Assembly: GCA_047495785.1 (NCBI GenBank)
Contig: JBLDXI010000059.1
Coordinates: 62,001-126,000, forward strand
DNA: 64,000 nt
Source: Lepidodermella squamata
Taxonomy: Eukaryota > Gastrotricha
Reading direction: 5' to 3'
Translations under genes and position numbers: made by a program
Notes under the pieces: model-generated
Seen by the model: the letters and a program-made list of their open reading frames with translations, nothing else
Told to the model about the DNA's origin: nothing
Databases searched by the model: none
Shown here: piece after piece, positions 36,421 through 47,500 of the stretch
Numbering within the stretch: the stretch's first letter is position 1
Layout: each line of letters begins with the position of its first letter

Positions 36421-39400
36421 TCAGTTATTATTATTCGGCAAGGCGGGATAGGCCCGATTTTTATAGTCATTTCTCCATTTAAGAATTAATTTGAGCAAAG
36501 TCGCTAGATTGACGCTATTCGGGCTTTCACAGTTACACAGGGCATTCAAGAGTACAGTTTTATCGAAATCAGATTTTTTTCTATAATTATATGTACAATT
36601 GATTGTAGCAGCGCAGTCAAAGATTAGATGAGTTAGAAGGTTTACAGATTGAAGCGTTTCCTGTTCGCAAAAAATGCATTTCATTTCACCTAAGACATAT
36701 TGGAAAGGCTTAAATATAGAATTTGTACGAATTTTGGCCAAGGTTTGTGCCTCCGTGATATCAAAAACGTCAAAATATTCTATCCATCTCGAGAGTCGCT
36801 GTTCGATAAATAAATTTTGATTAGTGTAGAAGGAGTTCAATTTTTCGAAAATGTTTGATTTGTCTCTGTCGATCAGGTAGGTTTTATAGTTCTCAATCAA
36901 CTCGGGAACTAGGTAACTCGGGGCATCGAATATATGATCGAAATTGTCTTTGGCGGTTTCGTCCCGGAGGTTTTTGTAGATGTGGCGGCACAGCGTGTTA
37001 TTATTTTCGAGTATGGTAAATGTTTCTTGTAGTAGGATGTTATTTTTACGAAATTTGAGGGAAAAATAGTATTTTAAGGCTGCTATGAGCAGTGTTATTT
37101 TAGGGGGTTCGATGTAAAATTCGCGAGCTACGAGCTCGTTTCTAGCACTTTTAGGTAGGTTTAGGACGGTTTTTGCAAATAAAATGTTCAGTAGCGGCAT
37201 CGAATTTCGGAGTTTGAAGCCCCAAATACCGGCCCCGTACGTCATGTGGCTAATAGAATATGAATTGTACAGCGTGCGGAAAGTATTAGAAGGAAAATAA
37301 TTTTTATATGGTCTAAGTGTGTCAGGCAGTTGTGAAATTATTCGCCTAACTTTAGCCTGGGCTGTCTCCGAGCAGCGTTTAAAATTTAGATTATGGGTCA
37401 GGATGATTCCAAGATATTTGAATTCAGAAACTTGCTCTATCTTTTTGTTGTAAATTTTGAACTCGAAATCAGCTGGTTTATAATTGCTGCCCCGATGAAA
37501 CACCATGACCTTGGTTTTTTCGACGTTAATTTTTAGGTTGTTTCGAACTGCAAAATTTTCTAGGATGTCTAGTAGTTTTTGAAGTTCTTGTGGTGATTTT
37601 GCAAGCAGAACTAGGTCGTCTGCGTATAGTAGGCAGATCACATACAACGAGAATAGTGTTAAACCTGGTGATGCTTCAAGTAATTCTGGAATTAGGTCAT
37701 CGATAAAAAGGCAAAATAGAAGTGGCGAGAGCGGGTCTCCTTGCCGTACTCCCGTATTATTCTCTATAATGTTATCATGAATTAGTTTGTTTTTGTATCG
37801 TAATAATAGTGAGTTATCGGTATACATTTCGTCTATAATTCGTCTGAAGCGGGGGGACGTGCCACGTCTGTCCAGTTTTTTTAGTAATAATGGCCTGTTT
37901 ATGGTATCGAATGCACTTGAGAAATCTATAAAGGCTGCGCATGGCTTTTTGTCTATGTGTTTGGCTAGAACAGTGTATAAAACAGTAGTGCCATCGGTTG
38001 CTGATAGGTCTTCTTGGAAGCCAAATTGTGATGGGTTCAGATTTCGATCTTCACTCGCGAGTAACCATTTCCTAAGGCGTTTGTCTAGTAGAGATGAGAA
38101 TAGCTTACAAAATACTGACAGCAGTGTAATAGGACGGTAATTTTTTGGGTCATTTTTGTCATTTTTTTTGTGAATAGGCAGTAGAATGGCGCGTTTCCAA
38201 GTTTTCGGGTAGACTCCGCTGTTATATATAGTGGTGTATAGTTTCGCTAGAAACGGGTAAAGCCACGTTTCACACTCTGCCATCTTAAGGCATCTGTAAT
38301 CTACGAGATCAATGCCAGGTGCTGAGTTTGGATTTGCAGCTTCTATACAAGCTTTAATCTCGGCAACTTCGAACGGTGCGTCGAGAATCGGGTCTTTCGC
38401 TTGCGTCGAGATCGATGCTATGTAGTCATTTTTCGGGCTATTTTCGTTGTTTTTATCGTAAAACACCTCTTTGAAGAAAGCTATCAAGTCCTCGCTCGAA
38501 GGCATTTCTACATACTCCTCATTTTTCAAATATTTGGCTAATTGCTTACGAAGTTCCCAAAAATCGATCGGTGTTTCGCTGAGTAGTTGTAAAAATTTAT
38601 CTGTTTTTTCCCATTCTTGCCTTTCTCTTTGGGCTTTTTTCTCTTCTAGCAGCGCTCTATACTCCTTTTCGATCTTTTTCCTAATCTCGCGGAAATTCAA
38701 GCATTTGGGGTGATGGCGCTCGTGATTTTTGGCTGTGCGCAGTTCGTGCCTTTTCTTTCGGCATTCTTCATCAAAAAACTGCGTGTCGTTTTCGATTCGA
38801 GTTCTTACGTTATAGGTTTTAACGTAGGTCGCCTGGTTGATTAGAAAGTATAGGTCTTCGCATAAGTTCTCAGTCGTATCAGATGTTTCATAGCAATTCC
38901 CTCTGCGGATGGCAAGGTCGTTTTGGCATAAACTGGCAAATAATTTCTTATTAAGGCATAAGCGGTTCATGGGTTTCGGCTTTTCAAAGGAGCCATCTTC
39001 GAACACCTCGCAGCAGAGATTTGTTTCTATGGCGAAGTGATCTGAAAGGTCTACGTTCGTGTTTACTTTGAAGTCGACTATTTTTTCCACCGAACTTACA
39101 CTGGCTAGGGCGTAGTCGATGACCGAGCCTCCTGTTTTGCTATTTTTGTTCGGTTTTCTGGTGAAATGGCCTATTTTATCGGAGGCTGAGCGTCCGTTCA
39201 ATACGAATAAGTCCAATGAGTCGATAAAATCCAAAAAGTCGGTGGAGTTGGGTGTTATCGTGGGATCCTGGCTATTCCTGGTTTGCCAGGACTCTGGAAG
39301 CGACGAGTCGAGTAGAGAGTCGTTGTCTAGAGTTCCTATTCGCGAGTTGAAATCGCCCATGACCAGAATTTCACAGGGTTTATATTTTTCCATTTCTTTT

Positions 39401-39942
39401 TTGGTCTTTTTTATAGATTTTGAAATAGAATTAAGGTAATTTTGGTAGACAGTTTTTAGATTTTTTGAGCCCTCAGAATTTGTAGGTAAATTATAGTTTG
39501 CGTATGCAAATACTAGTATAGTATAAGATTTCGGGTTGATTTCAAGTACTAGTAAAATGCAATTTTCAGTAAGAATTTCATTTTTTATGCAATTTTTCAA
39601 CCACTTAGGCAAATAGCAGATTAATCCGCCGGAGAGCTTGCGCCCTGCTTTTGCGTTCATTTTTTTAGCTTCAACTTGTATCACATAGTAATTTTCGTAT
39701 TTAGGAATGGAAGATATATCTAGTTTTGCGTGCCAAGATTCAGAGATACACAAGATCACATTACCGTCAGCGAGATTACTGTTTAGGAGAATATTATCAA
39801 TTTCTATTTTTTTGATATGGGATAAGCCCTTTTTAGCTAGAAATAAACCTTGAATATTCAAGTAAATAAAAGTTAGTTTTTCTATTAGAATTTTCAGCAA
39901 TTTTTCATTTTCGGAAAAGACTTGCCCACGGCTGGCCGGTAC
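36421..39942 (-). CDS. LINE ORF2: endonuclease, reverse transcriptase and CCHC
   Basis: An uninterrupted frame of about 1170 codons. Numbering from Leu at 39900, the apurinic-type endonuclease spans residues about 12-292 with LNIQG, ISESW, GDFN (182-185) and SDH (286-288). The reverse transcriptase spans about 570-835 with NYRPITLLS, FIDFSSAFDTI, GVRQGDPLSPLLF and the active-site YADD (759-762). Near the end CIFC...HLIFDC forms a CCHC finger. All catalytic motifs are intact, so it may be active. There is no ATG before the endonuclease; the first Met is at about residue 81, inside that domain. The frame is the same as ORF1, from which it is separated by one TAA, so translation must begin by termination-reinitiation, read-through or a non-AUG start. 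Confidence 0.9.
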   Translation of the reverse strand, partial: VPASRGQVFSENEKLLKILIEKLTFIYLNIQGLFLAKKGLSHIKKIEIDNILLNSNLADGNVILCISESWHAKLDISSIPKYENYYVIQVEAKKMNAKAGRKLSGGLICYLPKWLKNCIKNEILTENCILLVLEINPKSYTILVFAYANYNLPTNSEGSKNLKTVYQNYLNSISKSIKKTKKEMEKYKPCEILVMGDFNSRIGTLDNDSLLDSSLPESWQTRNSQDPTITPNSTDFLDFIDSLDLFVLNGRSASDKIGHFTRKPNKNSKTGGSVIDYALASVSSVEKIVDFKVNTNVDLSDHFAIETNLCCEVFEDGSFEKPKPMNRLCLNKKLFASLCQNDLAIRRGNCYETSDTTENLCEDLYFLINQATYVKTYNVRTRIENDTQFFDEECRKKRHELRTAKNHERHHPKCLNFREIRKKIEKEYRALLEEKKAQRERQEWEKTDKFLQLLSETPIDFWELRKQLAKYLKNEEYVEMPSSEDLIAFFKEVFYDKNNENSPKNDYIASISTQAKDPILDAPFEVAEIKACIEAANPNSAPGIDLVDYRCLKMAECETWLYPFLAKLYTTIYNSGVYPKTWKRAILLPIHKKNDKNDPKNYRPITLLSVFCKLFSSLLDKRLRKWLLASEDRNLNPSQFGFQEDLSATDGTTVLYTVLAKHIDKKPCAAFIDFSSAFDTINRPLLLKKLDRRGTSPRFRRIIDEMYTDNSLLLRYKNKLIHDNIIENNTGVRQGDPLSPLLFCLFIDDLIPELLEASPGLTLFSLYVICLLYADDLVLLAKSPQELQKLLDILENFAVRNNLKINVEKTKVMVFHRGSNYKPADFEFKIYNKKIEQVSEFKYLGIILTHNLNFKRCSETAQAKVRRIISQLPDTLRPYKNYFPSNTFRTLYNSYSISHMTYGAGIWGFKLRNSMPLLNILFAKTVLNLPKSARNELVAREFYIEPPKITLLIAALKYYFSLKFRKNNILLQETFTILENNNTLCRHIYKNLRDETAKDNFDHIFDAPSYLVPELIENYKTYLIDRDKSNIFEKLNSFYTNQNLFIEQRLSRWIEYFDVFDITEAQTLAKIRTNSIFKPFQYVLGEMKCIFCEQETLQSVNLLTHLIFDCAATINCTYNYRKKSDFDKTVLLNALCNCESPNSVNLATLLKLILKWRNDYKNRAYPALPNNNN

Positions 39943-40740
39943 TTAGCGTTGGCGTCGGTTGATGTTGCGGTTGTTGGCAGGATGTCGTTGGATGTACTTG
40001 CGAGGTTCGTTTTCCGGGTAGACATCGCCGAATCGGTGGTCGTAGTAGAAGCTGCTGTTGTTGTTCGTAATGGCGATTTCGCCCCCTCGAATAAAGTTGA
40101 CCAACATGCCTGGCACTCTAACATCGTCAAGAGTGAGACGCATGAGGTGGCCAACTCGACGCTGGTGAGGCGTCTTGAAGCGAATAAATTTCACGGCTCT
40201 GGGCGGGTTGTTCGCGTTTGGTCGGCTGGTTTCGGCAACCAGTTTTCTCACGAGTTTGATGTTGTGGTAGCCAGGGCACAGCTTGACCATAACGTCTCGC
40301 TGCCTAGCTTCGTTATTTGGCCCCGCTCTAGCAGGAAATTTACCCATTCGCCTGACGAAAATGTTCTTCTCTTTGAATTCGGGTACGGCTTCGCAGATCT
40401 TCGAGTGGAGGTCGTCTAGGCTTTCCCTATCTTCATCGGGTAAGTCCCGCACCACAACAGTTGCGGCGTACTCCTCCTCCTCGCGGGTCGCGTTATCTCG
40501 ACTCATCTCGCCCAGTCTGTCGAAGATCGCCTGTTGGCCGCTGTTGATTGTGGCCACACGCCTCTTCAGGTCTTCGTTCTCGGAAACGAGCTTTTCGATT
40601 TGTTCATTCATTTGCTTGATTTTCTCGTCGTATACTGACCTCACGGCCAGAATTATATTCCGATATTCCGGGTCGTTTCGAATACGCTCCATTTCCGCCG
40701 CCGTTGTTTGAATTGTAAACTCTGTTTCGTCGTCGCTCAT
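39943..40740 (-). CDS. LINE ORF1: coiled-coil RNA-binding-type protein
   Basis: 265 aa from the ATG at 40740 (MSDDETEFT). Residues about 20-75 form a coiled coil (DEKIKQMNEQIEKLVSENED). Next comes a region (VVVRDLPDEDRESLDDLHSK and AVKFIRFKTPHQRRVGHLM) with the outline of an RRM-like or L1-ORF1p C-terminal fold. The C-terminus is rich in Asn and Arg (RHPANNRNINRRQR). Such proteins bind the element RNA as trimers and support retrotransposition. The stop TAA is directly followed in frame by ORF2. Confidence 0.75.
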   Translation of the reverse strand: MSDDETEFTIQTTAAEMERIRNDPEYRNIILAVRSVYDEKIKQMNEQIEKLVSENEDLKRRVATINSGQQAIFDRLGEMSRDNATREEEEYAATVVVRDLPDEDRESLDDLHSKICEAVPEFKEKNIFVRRMGKFPARAGPNNEARQRDVMVKLCPGYHNIKLVRKLVAETSRPNANNPPRAVKFIRFKTPHQRRVGHLMRLTLDDVRVPGMLVNFIRGGEIAITNNNSSFYYDHRFGDVYPENEPRKYIQRHPANNRNINRRQR

Positions 40741-40928
40741 TTTCAAGTTGCTAAGGGGATAGGCACCCTTTTTCACTTGATAATAGCTGGGTTCGCTGAG
40801 TCGCGTGCCAAGTACTGAGCTTTAGAGTTGGTAGGCGCTTGAAGCCGGCAAAAAATCGTGTCGTTATCAAGTGATGTTGATTCCGATTTGCGTCAATGCA
40901 AAGGATAGGCGAACGTTATCAAATATAT

Positions 40929-41519
40929 GTTAACAAATCTCAGAAAATTTAATATTCAATCGCAGCTCAAAGGACTACATAGGAAATTAGCACGGCGTGT
41001 GTGATTTTGAATAAAAATTATAAATTGAAATGAATACAAGGCGATTACACACCTTAAGGACAGACCAAGGTCAGAATTTGATGGGTTGGCGCCAAAGGCT
41101 GGAGCAGCAGGGATGTCTGTCAAAATTTAGCTGAAATACATTTGATAAATCTGGCACAAGGAACCACTGACTCGTGTAAACGAATAAATATTGCAATAAA
41201 TGGCACAGGTGCAGGACGTGATACCTAAAGCCTAAAGAAGCGAAGAAGTTACACAGAAAATCTCGAAATGCCGGGTTCTGCCGCGGAATTTTAATGCTTT
41301 CTCATATACGTTTGTTACTATTAAAAAGCAAAAAACAAATGGTCCTGCTGCGAAAAGAAAACGCGGATCAGTTCAGTACGATGTATGAGTCATCCCATCT
41401 AAAGCCTTGTATTAAAAGAATAAAAAGTTTGTAACAACGTGTTGAGATGATATCAATAAGACTTGAAGCAACAATGGGCGAAATGTTCACTTTTTAAGGA
41501 AAAGCACAAGACGCTGAAG
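40929..41519. other. Promoter-side flank of the protease-ankyrin gene
   Basis: AT-rich DNA between the LINE 5' end and the start codon at 41520. No gene recognised. It should contain the promoter and 5' UTR. Confidence 0.35.
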
Positions 41520-44500
41520 ATGAGGAATAGAGCCAATTTTATAGCTTTGATTTTACTCGCAGCTAATAATTTTGCCGACCTTTCTGCCCAACAATTGGGC
41601 TGCTTAGTCCCAACACTGCTCAATGGACGGCTTCGCTTACTGAACGGAACTTCGCTGACAGAGGGGAGGCGAATTTCTGGCGGCGTTTCGGTCGAAATAG
41701 TTTGTCGCACCGGTTTCCTTTTGGATGAACCATCCGTTCTACCTAGAGTGTGCACTCTCGATAGCGAAGACGAATGGGCCGAGGGACATTTCGAACCGAG
41801 TCTCAGTCCTTGCAAACCCCAGCAAAGTATTAAAATGAATTGGTAGCATTAACAGTTTATAACTTCCGCTCACAGTCGTTTTTCAGCATCAGTGTGGCCA
41901 AGTTTCACGACCAGCTCCTTCGACACCAAAAATCAGCGGTGGATCGTATGCCTACGATGGCGAGTATCCTTGGATGGCGAAGTTGGAGATTCAATACGAG
42001 GAGGAGAAAACGCGAGAAAACTGCGGCGCCAGCATTATTGACGCAAATTGGCTGCTCACAGCCGCACATTGCCTTGTACCCGATAGCGGCCGCAAAATCA
42101 TTGCGTAAATTCTCTCAAATCAATTCGAATATCCAATTTACAAACACAAATTACAGAATTAATGTCTTTACTGGCCGAACCAATTTCTCAGCAGCCGTAG
42201 ATGAATCGCGACACCAACAGCGAAGTACCACCAATACGTATTACGTTCACCCTCAGTACGATAACGGCGCCCGAACTTATCAATACGACTTTGCTTTAGT
42301 CAAACTACCCCGACCGTTAGTTTTCTCCGACTACGTTCGACCAATCTGCCTGCCTGAGTCGTGGGGAAAAACTTGCGACAAGTATACCGATCGTCAGGCT
42401 CTTAAAAATGCACCAAAACTTGAAGGCTGTTTAGAGTTTACGGTAGCAGGGTGGGGTAAGACCGAAAATAATCAGCAGTTGTCGAGCGCACTGAAATCCG
42501 TTGATTTGAGTGGGTATTCGCGCGATTTGTGCGAGCAATTGGGCGGCTATCGAAACGTCAGCGCTGCACAATTTTGCGCCGGCTCGATGACACCGGGGCA
42601 AGACGCGTGCGGCGGCGACAGTGGCGGGCCTTTGATGTGCGCCTCTGACGGTGGCAGTCGGTTTTTCGCGGTCGGAGTCGTTTCTTACGGTGGTAAATGT
42701 GGAATTGCCAACCAGCCAGGCGTCTACGCTCGCGTCTGCGTTGCATTGCCGTGGATAAACGAGACGATTTCTGCGATGAAATCGGCAGCTCCAACTTCTA
42801 GTACCAGCATGACAACAACGCGTAGGCGTATAACAACGACGGCGCGACCTGCTGTTGCGTCAACAACGGAGCGAGAAAAAAGCTGTCCGCCACTTTACGA
42901 GGTTTCTTCCCTTCACTCATCTCTGTTCTTCCATCTTCCCTCTACTATTTCATGGCGCCGCGTTGGCCTTTAATTTCTTCCCTTTTATCAGAGACAAATT
43001 TTGAGTCACTGACGAGCTTTCCAATCAGCTTTCGACAAATTTCAATCCAAAATTTTTAAGGCGCATTTTTCTTTCTTACTTTGATATTTATTTTGATATT
43101 TTTTCCTATCACCAATAATATTTTACAAAAGGTTAAAAACGGCAATTTCACACCTGGCGGGCTCAGTATTGGAAGCCGGCGTACGCTAAATTGCGACCCA
43201 GGATTTTCGCCATACCCCGGAAACTACACTGAATGCGAATATGACTCGCCATCACCTAGATTCCGCGCGGCACGCTGGTCAGTCCGTGATCTTCGTTGCA
43301 CCCAAGCTGAACTCTACCAAGAGCTGATAGATGCTTGTAAAATCGCCGACGTTGAAATGGTAAGGCGTGTGATTGAGCGAATCAATTCTTCAGAAGGAGC
43401 TTTTGATCCAAACTGGGAAGATACTGTTAGGCAACACAGCAGCGGCAGCGTTTGCCCTAATATCAATGTCACAATTTATGGCGGATCTTGCATGCATATA
43501 TTAGCCCTTTACAGCTGCGATAACTCGTCGAATCGAGTCGAAATTGCTAACATTTTGTTGCAAGCCGGTAGTAGTTGGAATTATTTCGATGAATCGGACG
43601 ATCCAATACTGGCACCGAAGAATCCGCAAGAATTAGCCATAGCCAATCGACATTCAGGCCTTATAAATGTCTTATACTGCATATCCTCTCAAGGAAATTG
43701 TTACATGGCTACGATGGCCATTAAAATGCAATGTAACGAATGCGTCAATGCTTTGCACTGCACTGATCATATGCTACCCGTCTCGCTTTCTGGCTGGGAA
43801 ATAACGACCGTCAACCATTGCAATAGCCATCAGTCGTATTATCCCGTAGCTGTCGAAGCTAATAATACGTACGTTATCGGGAGAATGCTCGATTTGGGGG
43901 TTGATGTAATCAATGCCGGAGATTTCTCACTCCCATCTAGACCTTCAGCTACCCTGCTGACTTACCTTGCTAAAACCACTCGGAACGCAACGGTGGCTAG
44001 GTTCATATTATCTCGGAATAATACTCGAATATTGCTGACAGCCAAGGACGAATTGGGCTGCACACCTCTCCACTACTCTGCTGAAAGTGATGCCGTCGAT
44101 TTGATTCAGCTGCTAATAGACGCCGGGACACCGATCGATAGCCGTAATTACAGAGGAGCAACTCCTTTGTCGTTCGCGGCTGCTAAAGGAGTCGAATCTG
44201 CTGTTAAAACTCTTCTCTCCGCTCGAGCTTCCTACGACATGCCCAACTTCTATATGGAAACACCGTTGATTTTAGCGGCTCGGGCTGGTCACACAAGCGT
44301 TGTCACTAGATTGATCGAAGTTGGCGCTGACACGAAAGCAAGAGAGAGCAAATCAAATGCAACGGCTTTGATTCAGGCAGCAAAATTGATTGGAAATCAG
44401 GACACAGTGCTAGCTCTTCTTAAAGGTGGAGCCGATGTTAACGCGAAAGATTCTGGCAGCATGACTGCTCTGATGTACGCATCGCGAATCGCCGATACAG

Positions 44501-47500
44501 GATTGTTAGCTCAATTACTCGCGGCGCCTGATATCCAAGTCGATTTGGAAAACAAATATAGAGCAACGCCACTTCACGATGCAGCTGCCCTTGGAAACGC
44601 AAATGCCGTAAAACTTATATTGGACGCTGGGGCGAAAGTAACATCTGCAGCGCTAATAGCCGCAATTTTGAATAAACGCAACGATATAGCCGAATATTTG
44701 TTGTCGCGGGGTGCGGATCCCAATGCACCTGATTCGCGTTGCTATCGAGGGGTCAGACCTATCGAGGCGGCGGCTAGTGCCTATGGCGATGATGTGCAAA
44801 TCGCGCGCCGATTGATAGACCTAGGTGCGGAGGTGGACTCGCCGAATTCTGATGGAAGGACACCGTTAATGTTTGCGGCGGCATTTGGACGAGTCAACTT
44901 GACGCGCTTGCTGTTGGAGCGGGGTGCCAATGCGATGCAACGCGACAAAACAGGCCAAGGCATTCTTACTTCAATGATAGCGCTTGGAAAGTACAAACCT
45001 GATATATTCAAGGTACAGCTTTTACTTGCAACTTGCAAAGGGAAAACTATAAATTACCCAAATATTAGAAATATCAAAAACTGAAATATTGAGATATTTC
45101 AATTTGAGCTATGCATCGGTAATTTATATTATAGGTTCTAGTTGAGCGAGGTGCGTCTGTGAACGATCGTCTATCAGCAACCGGCGCGACGCCTCTTCAC
45201 GTGGCTGCGAAGGTGCGATTGCTAGGAGCTGTCGGCTTTCTTCTTAATGCCAGTGCAAACGTCGATGCCGAAGACCACGAAGGCAAAACGCCATTGATGT
45301 GGCTTGTCAAGGATACTGACAAATACAGCGATTCTGACAGGTTACGAGATATAGCTTTGTTGCTGGTTAACAATGGCGCCACGGTAAATGCGGTAGACGT
45401 TTCCGATCGGACGGCTCTTCATTTCGCCGCCAAGTTCGCCAAGAATGACAAAGTCGTAGATGTTTTGATTGAGTCAGGAGGGGCTGATGTGGCGGCTGTT
45501 GACGGGTAAATCTGCAATATTCTGGTAAATTCTTTATAATTTTCTTTGACATAGCGATGGCGAAACCCCACTCCTGGTTGCCGCTAAATATTTCCCGTCG
45601 TCCTCATACGGGATAGTACAGGATTTGGTGAACAACGGGGCTGATGTCAACAGTCGCAACAACAACGACGAAACAGCCCTCATGCTGTTCACAGCAGCCA
45701 GCAATAATGGTAAAGCAATTTTAGTTCAGATCTTGAAATTTTTTGTATCAGATATATGCCATTTCATAAGCCTAAAATGTGATTATTTATAATAACCGAC
45801 ATTTGCCCCAATTCAAACTTTACCGATCATCTCTGCCCAATCGGCAATCCAGGGAACCTGATAACTCGCAGTTCTTTATATTCGATCCGTATAGCTCCAT
45901 TCCAGAACCACATTTTTTTGGAACGCATCAGTTGGCCGAATTGGGACTTCAAAATGACGTCCTTTGACGTAAAATAGGGTTCAATTCTGTTCGAAAGCCT
46001 TATTGCCCACAAATATTCCCAAACCATATAAGCCTTTTCCGAAGCAATATAATCTTCGGAATTACTCGATATCCACGGCCAACCTTTCAACGACCTTTGT
46101 TGAAGTTCCCTTATTCGCTAAAATTCAGTGAAACTTAGTTCCGATGAGAACACTATTGTCGGATAATTAAAGTCACATTGTAGGTTGTATAGAATGGAAA
46201 ATAAGACAGAAATGTGTCTGATGAAGGAGTTACATCCTTCAAATTCTTGCAAACTTTTCAAACAAGTGATTCGCATTGAATTTTCTCTCCATTTTCAAGC
46301 TTGCCTATGTTGCCTACAATAGCTTTCAATCGATAATATTTGCGGCCTCCTTGAAAACAATATTCAGAGTTGAAACAATTTTATAACCAGGGTTGTGATC
46401 ATAGGAAAAGTGTAAATTTTGCAAACTATCGTTCGATCACAGCCCTGAACGTTATCGAAACGTCTGAAACGTCAGAAATCGAAGCAAACAAAATTTGTAT
46501 CCATGTGTGGCCGATGATCAAGTTTTCTAATTTTTTCTCCTTCTTCCTTCATCTAGAAACCCTTAATTCTAGCGCTGAAGAACGGATTGCTGATGGATTC
46601 GACCTATTGATCAGTGCTGGTGCTGATATCAATGCTAGAAGAGCGAAAAGCGACAATGCCACTGTGCTAATGCTTGCCGGTGGTAGCATTTGGGCTGCGG
46701 TTAGATCGGGAGCTAAGATAAGAAGCCGTTTATTCGTCAAGCTGATTGAGGCCGGAGCTGACGTTAATGCGATCGATGCAGAGAAGCGCACTACGCTAAT
46801 GTGGGCTGCTCAAGGATCCATCTACGATGACGATTCGGGTCCAGTCGGTCAGTTAATCAAGCTTAACGTTCCGATCGGCGCCCAGGATTCCAGCGGCAAA
46901 ACTGCTTTGATATATGCTATTTTAGCCGGATCGTACCCTGTTATTCAATTATTTTGTAACACTCGTGGTGTCGATCTAAAGGTGGCTGACAACGAGGGGG
47001 TCACTCCGCTTATGGTAGCAGCAGCTTCAGACGACGAGAATGAGGAATTACTTCAGCTCTTAGTCAGCATGGGAGCTTCCGTAAATGCAAGAGATAACAA
47101 AAATGCTACGGTTCTCATGCATGCAATTTACACAAAGCGGATCGAAAATGTCAAGCAAATTCTAGAATTTCGAGACGCCGCGACGGCCCAATTCCTGGAA
47201 CTAAAGGATTCCGATGCGCAAACAGCATTTTATACTGCGATTAAGATGGATCAGGCAGAAATTGCGAGTATTTTGCTGAAAAAGGGGGCTGATGCTGCTA
47301 CTAGGGCCAAGGATGGACGAACAGCACTGATGGAGGCAGTTAGCCACGAGAACGTTGAAACAACTCGGGTAAGAACTTTGTGCTGTTTTCCTATTATTTT
47401 TTTATAATGCTGCTATACAGCTGATTCTCGAAAGTGGCCGTTCGAAAGGCGTCGACTCACAAGATGTTAATGGAACAAGCGCACTAATGATGGCAGCAAA

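Larger units (their letters stand above)
36396..40928 (-). mobile_element. Near-intact APE-type non-LTR retrotransposon (LINE), about 4.5 kb
   Basis: The element reads right to left: a 5' UTR (about 40741-40928), ORF1, ORF2, then a very short 3' end with a TGATGATAAATGATGG tail instead of poly(A). Both ORFs are open. GTTAACA occurs just outside each proposed end (36389-36395 and 40929-40935) and may be a 7-bp target duplication, but that length could match by chance. Domain order (ORF1 coiled coil, ORF2 endonuclease then reverse transcriptase then CCHC) fits Jockey/CR1-like clades. I cannot assign the clade. It sits between two ankyrin genes. Open reading frames imply recent insertion. Confidence 0.75.

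Noticed and set aside
45827-46090. Trp-rich open stretch on the minus strand inside an intron
   Set aside because: Its first codon is TTG, no ATG or domain; I could not connect it to any transposase motif with confidence.
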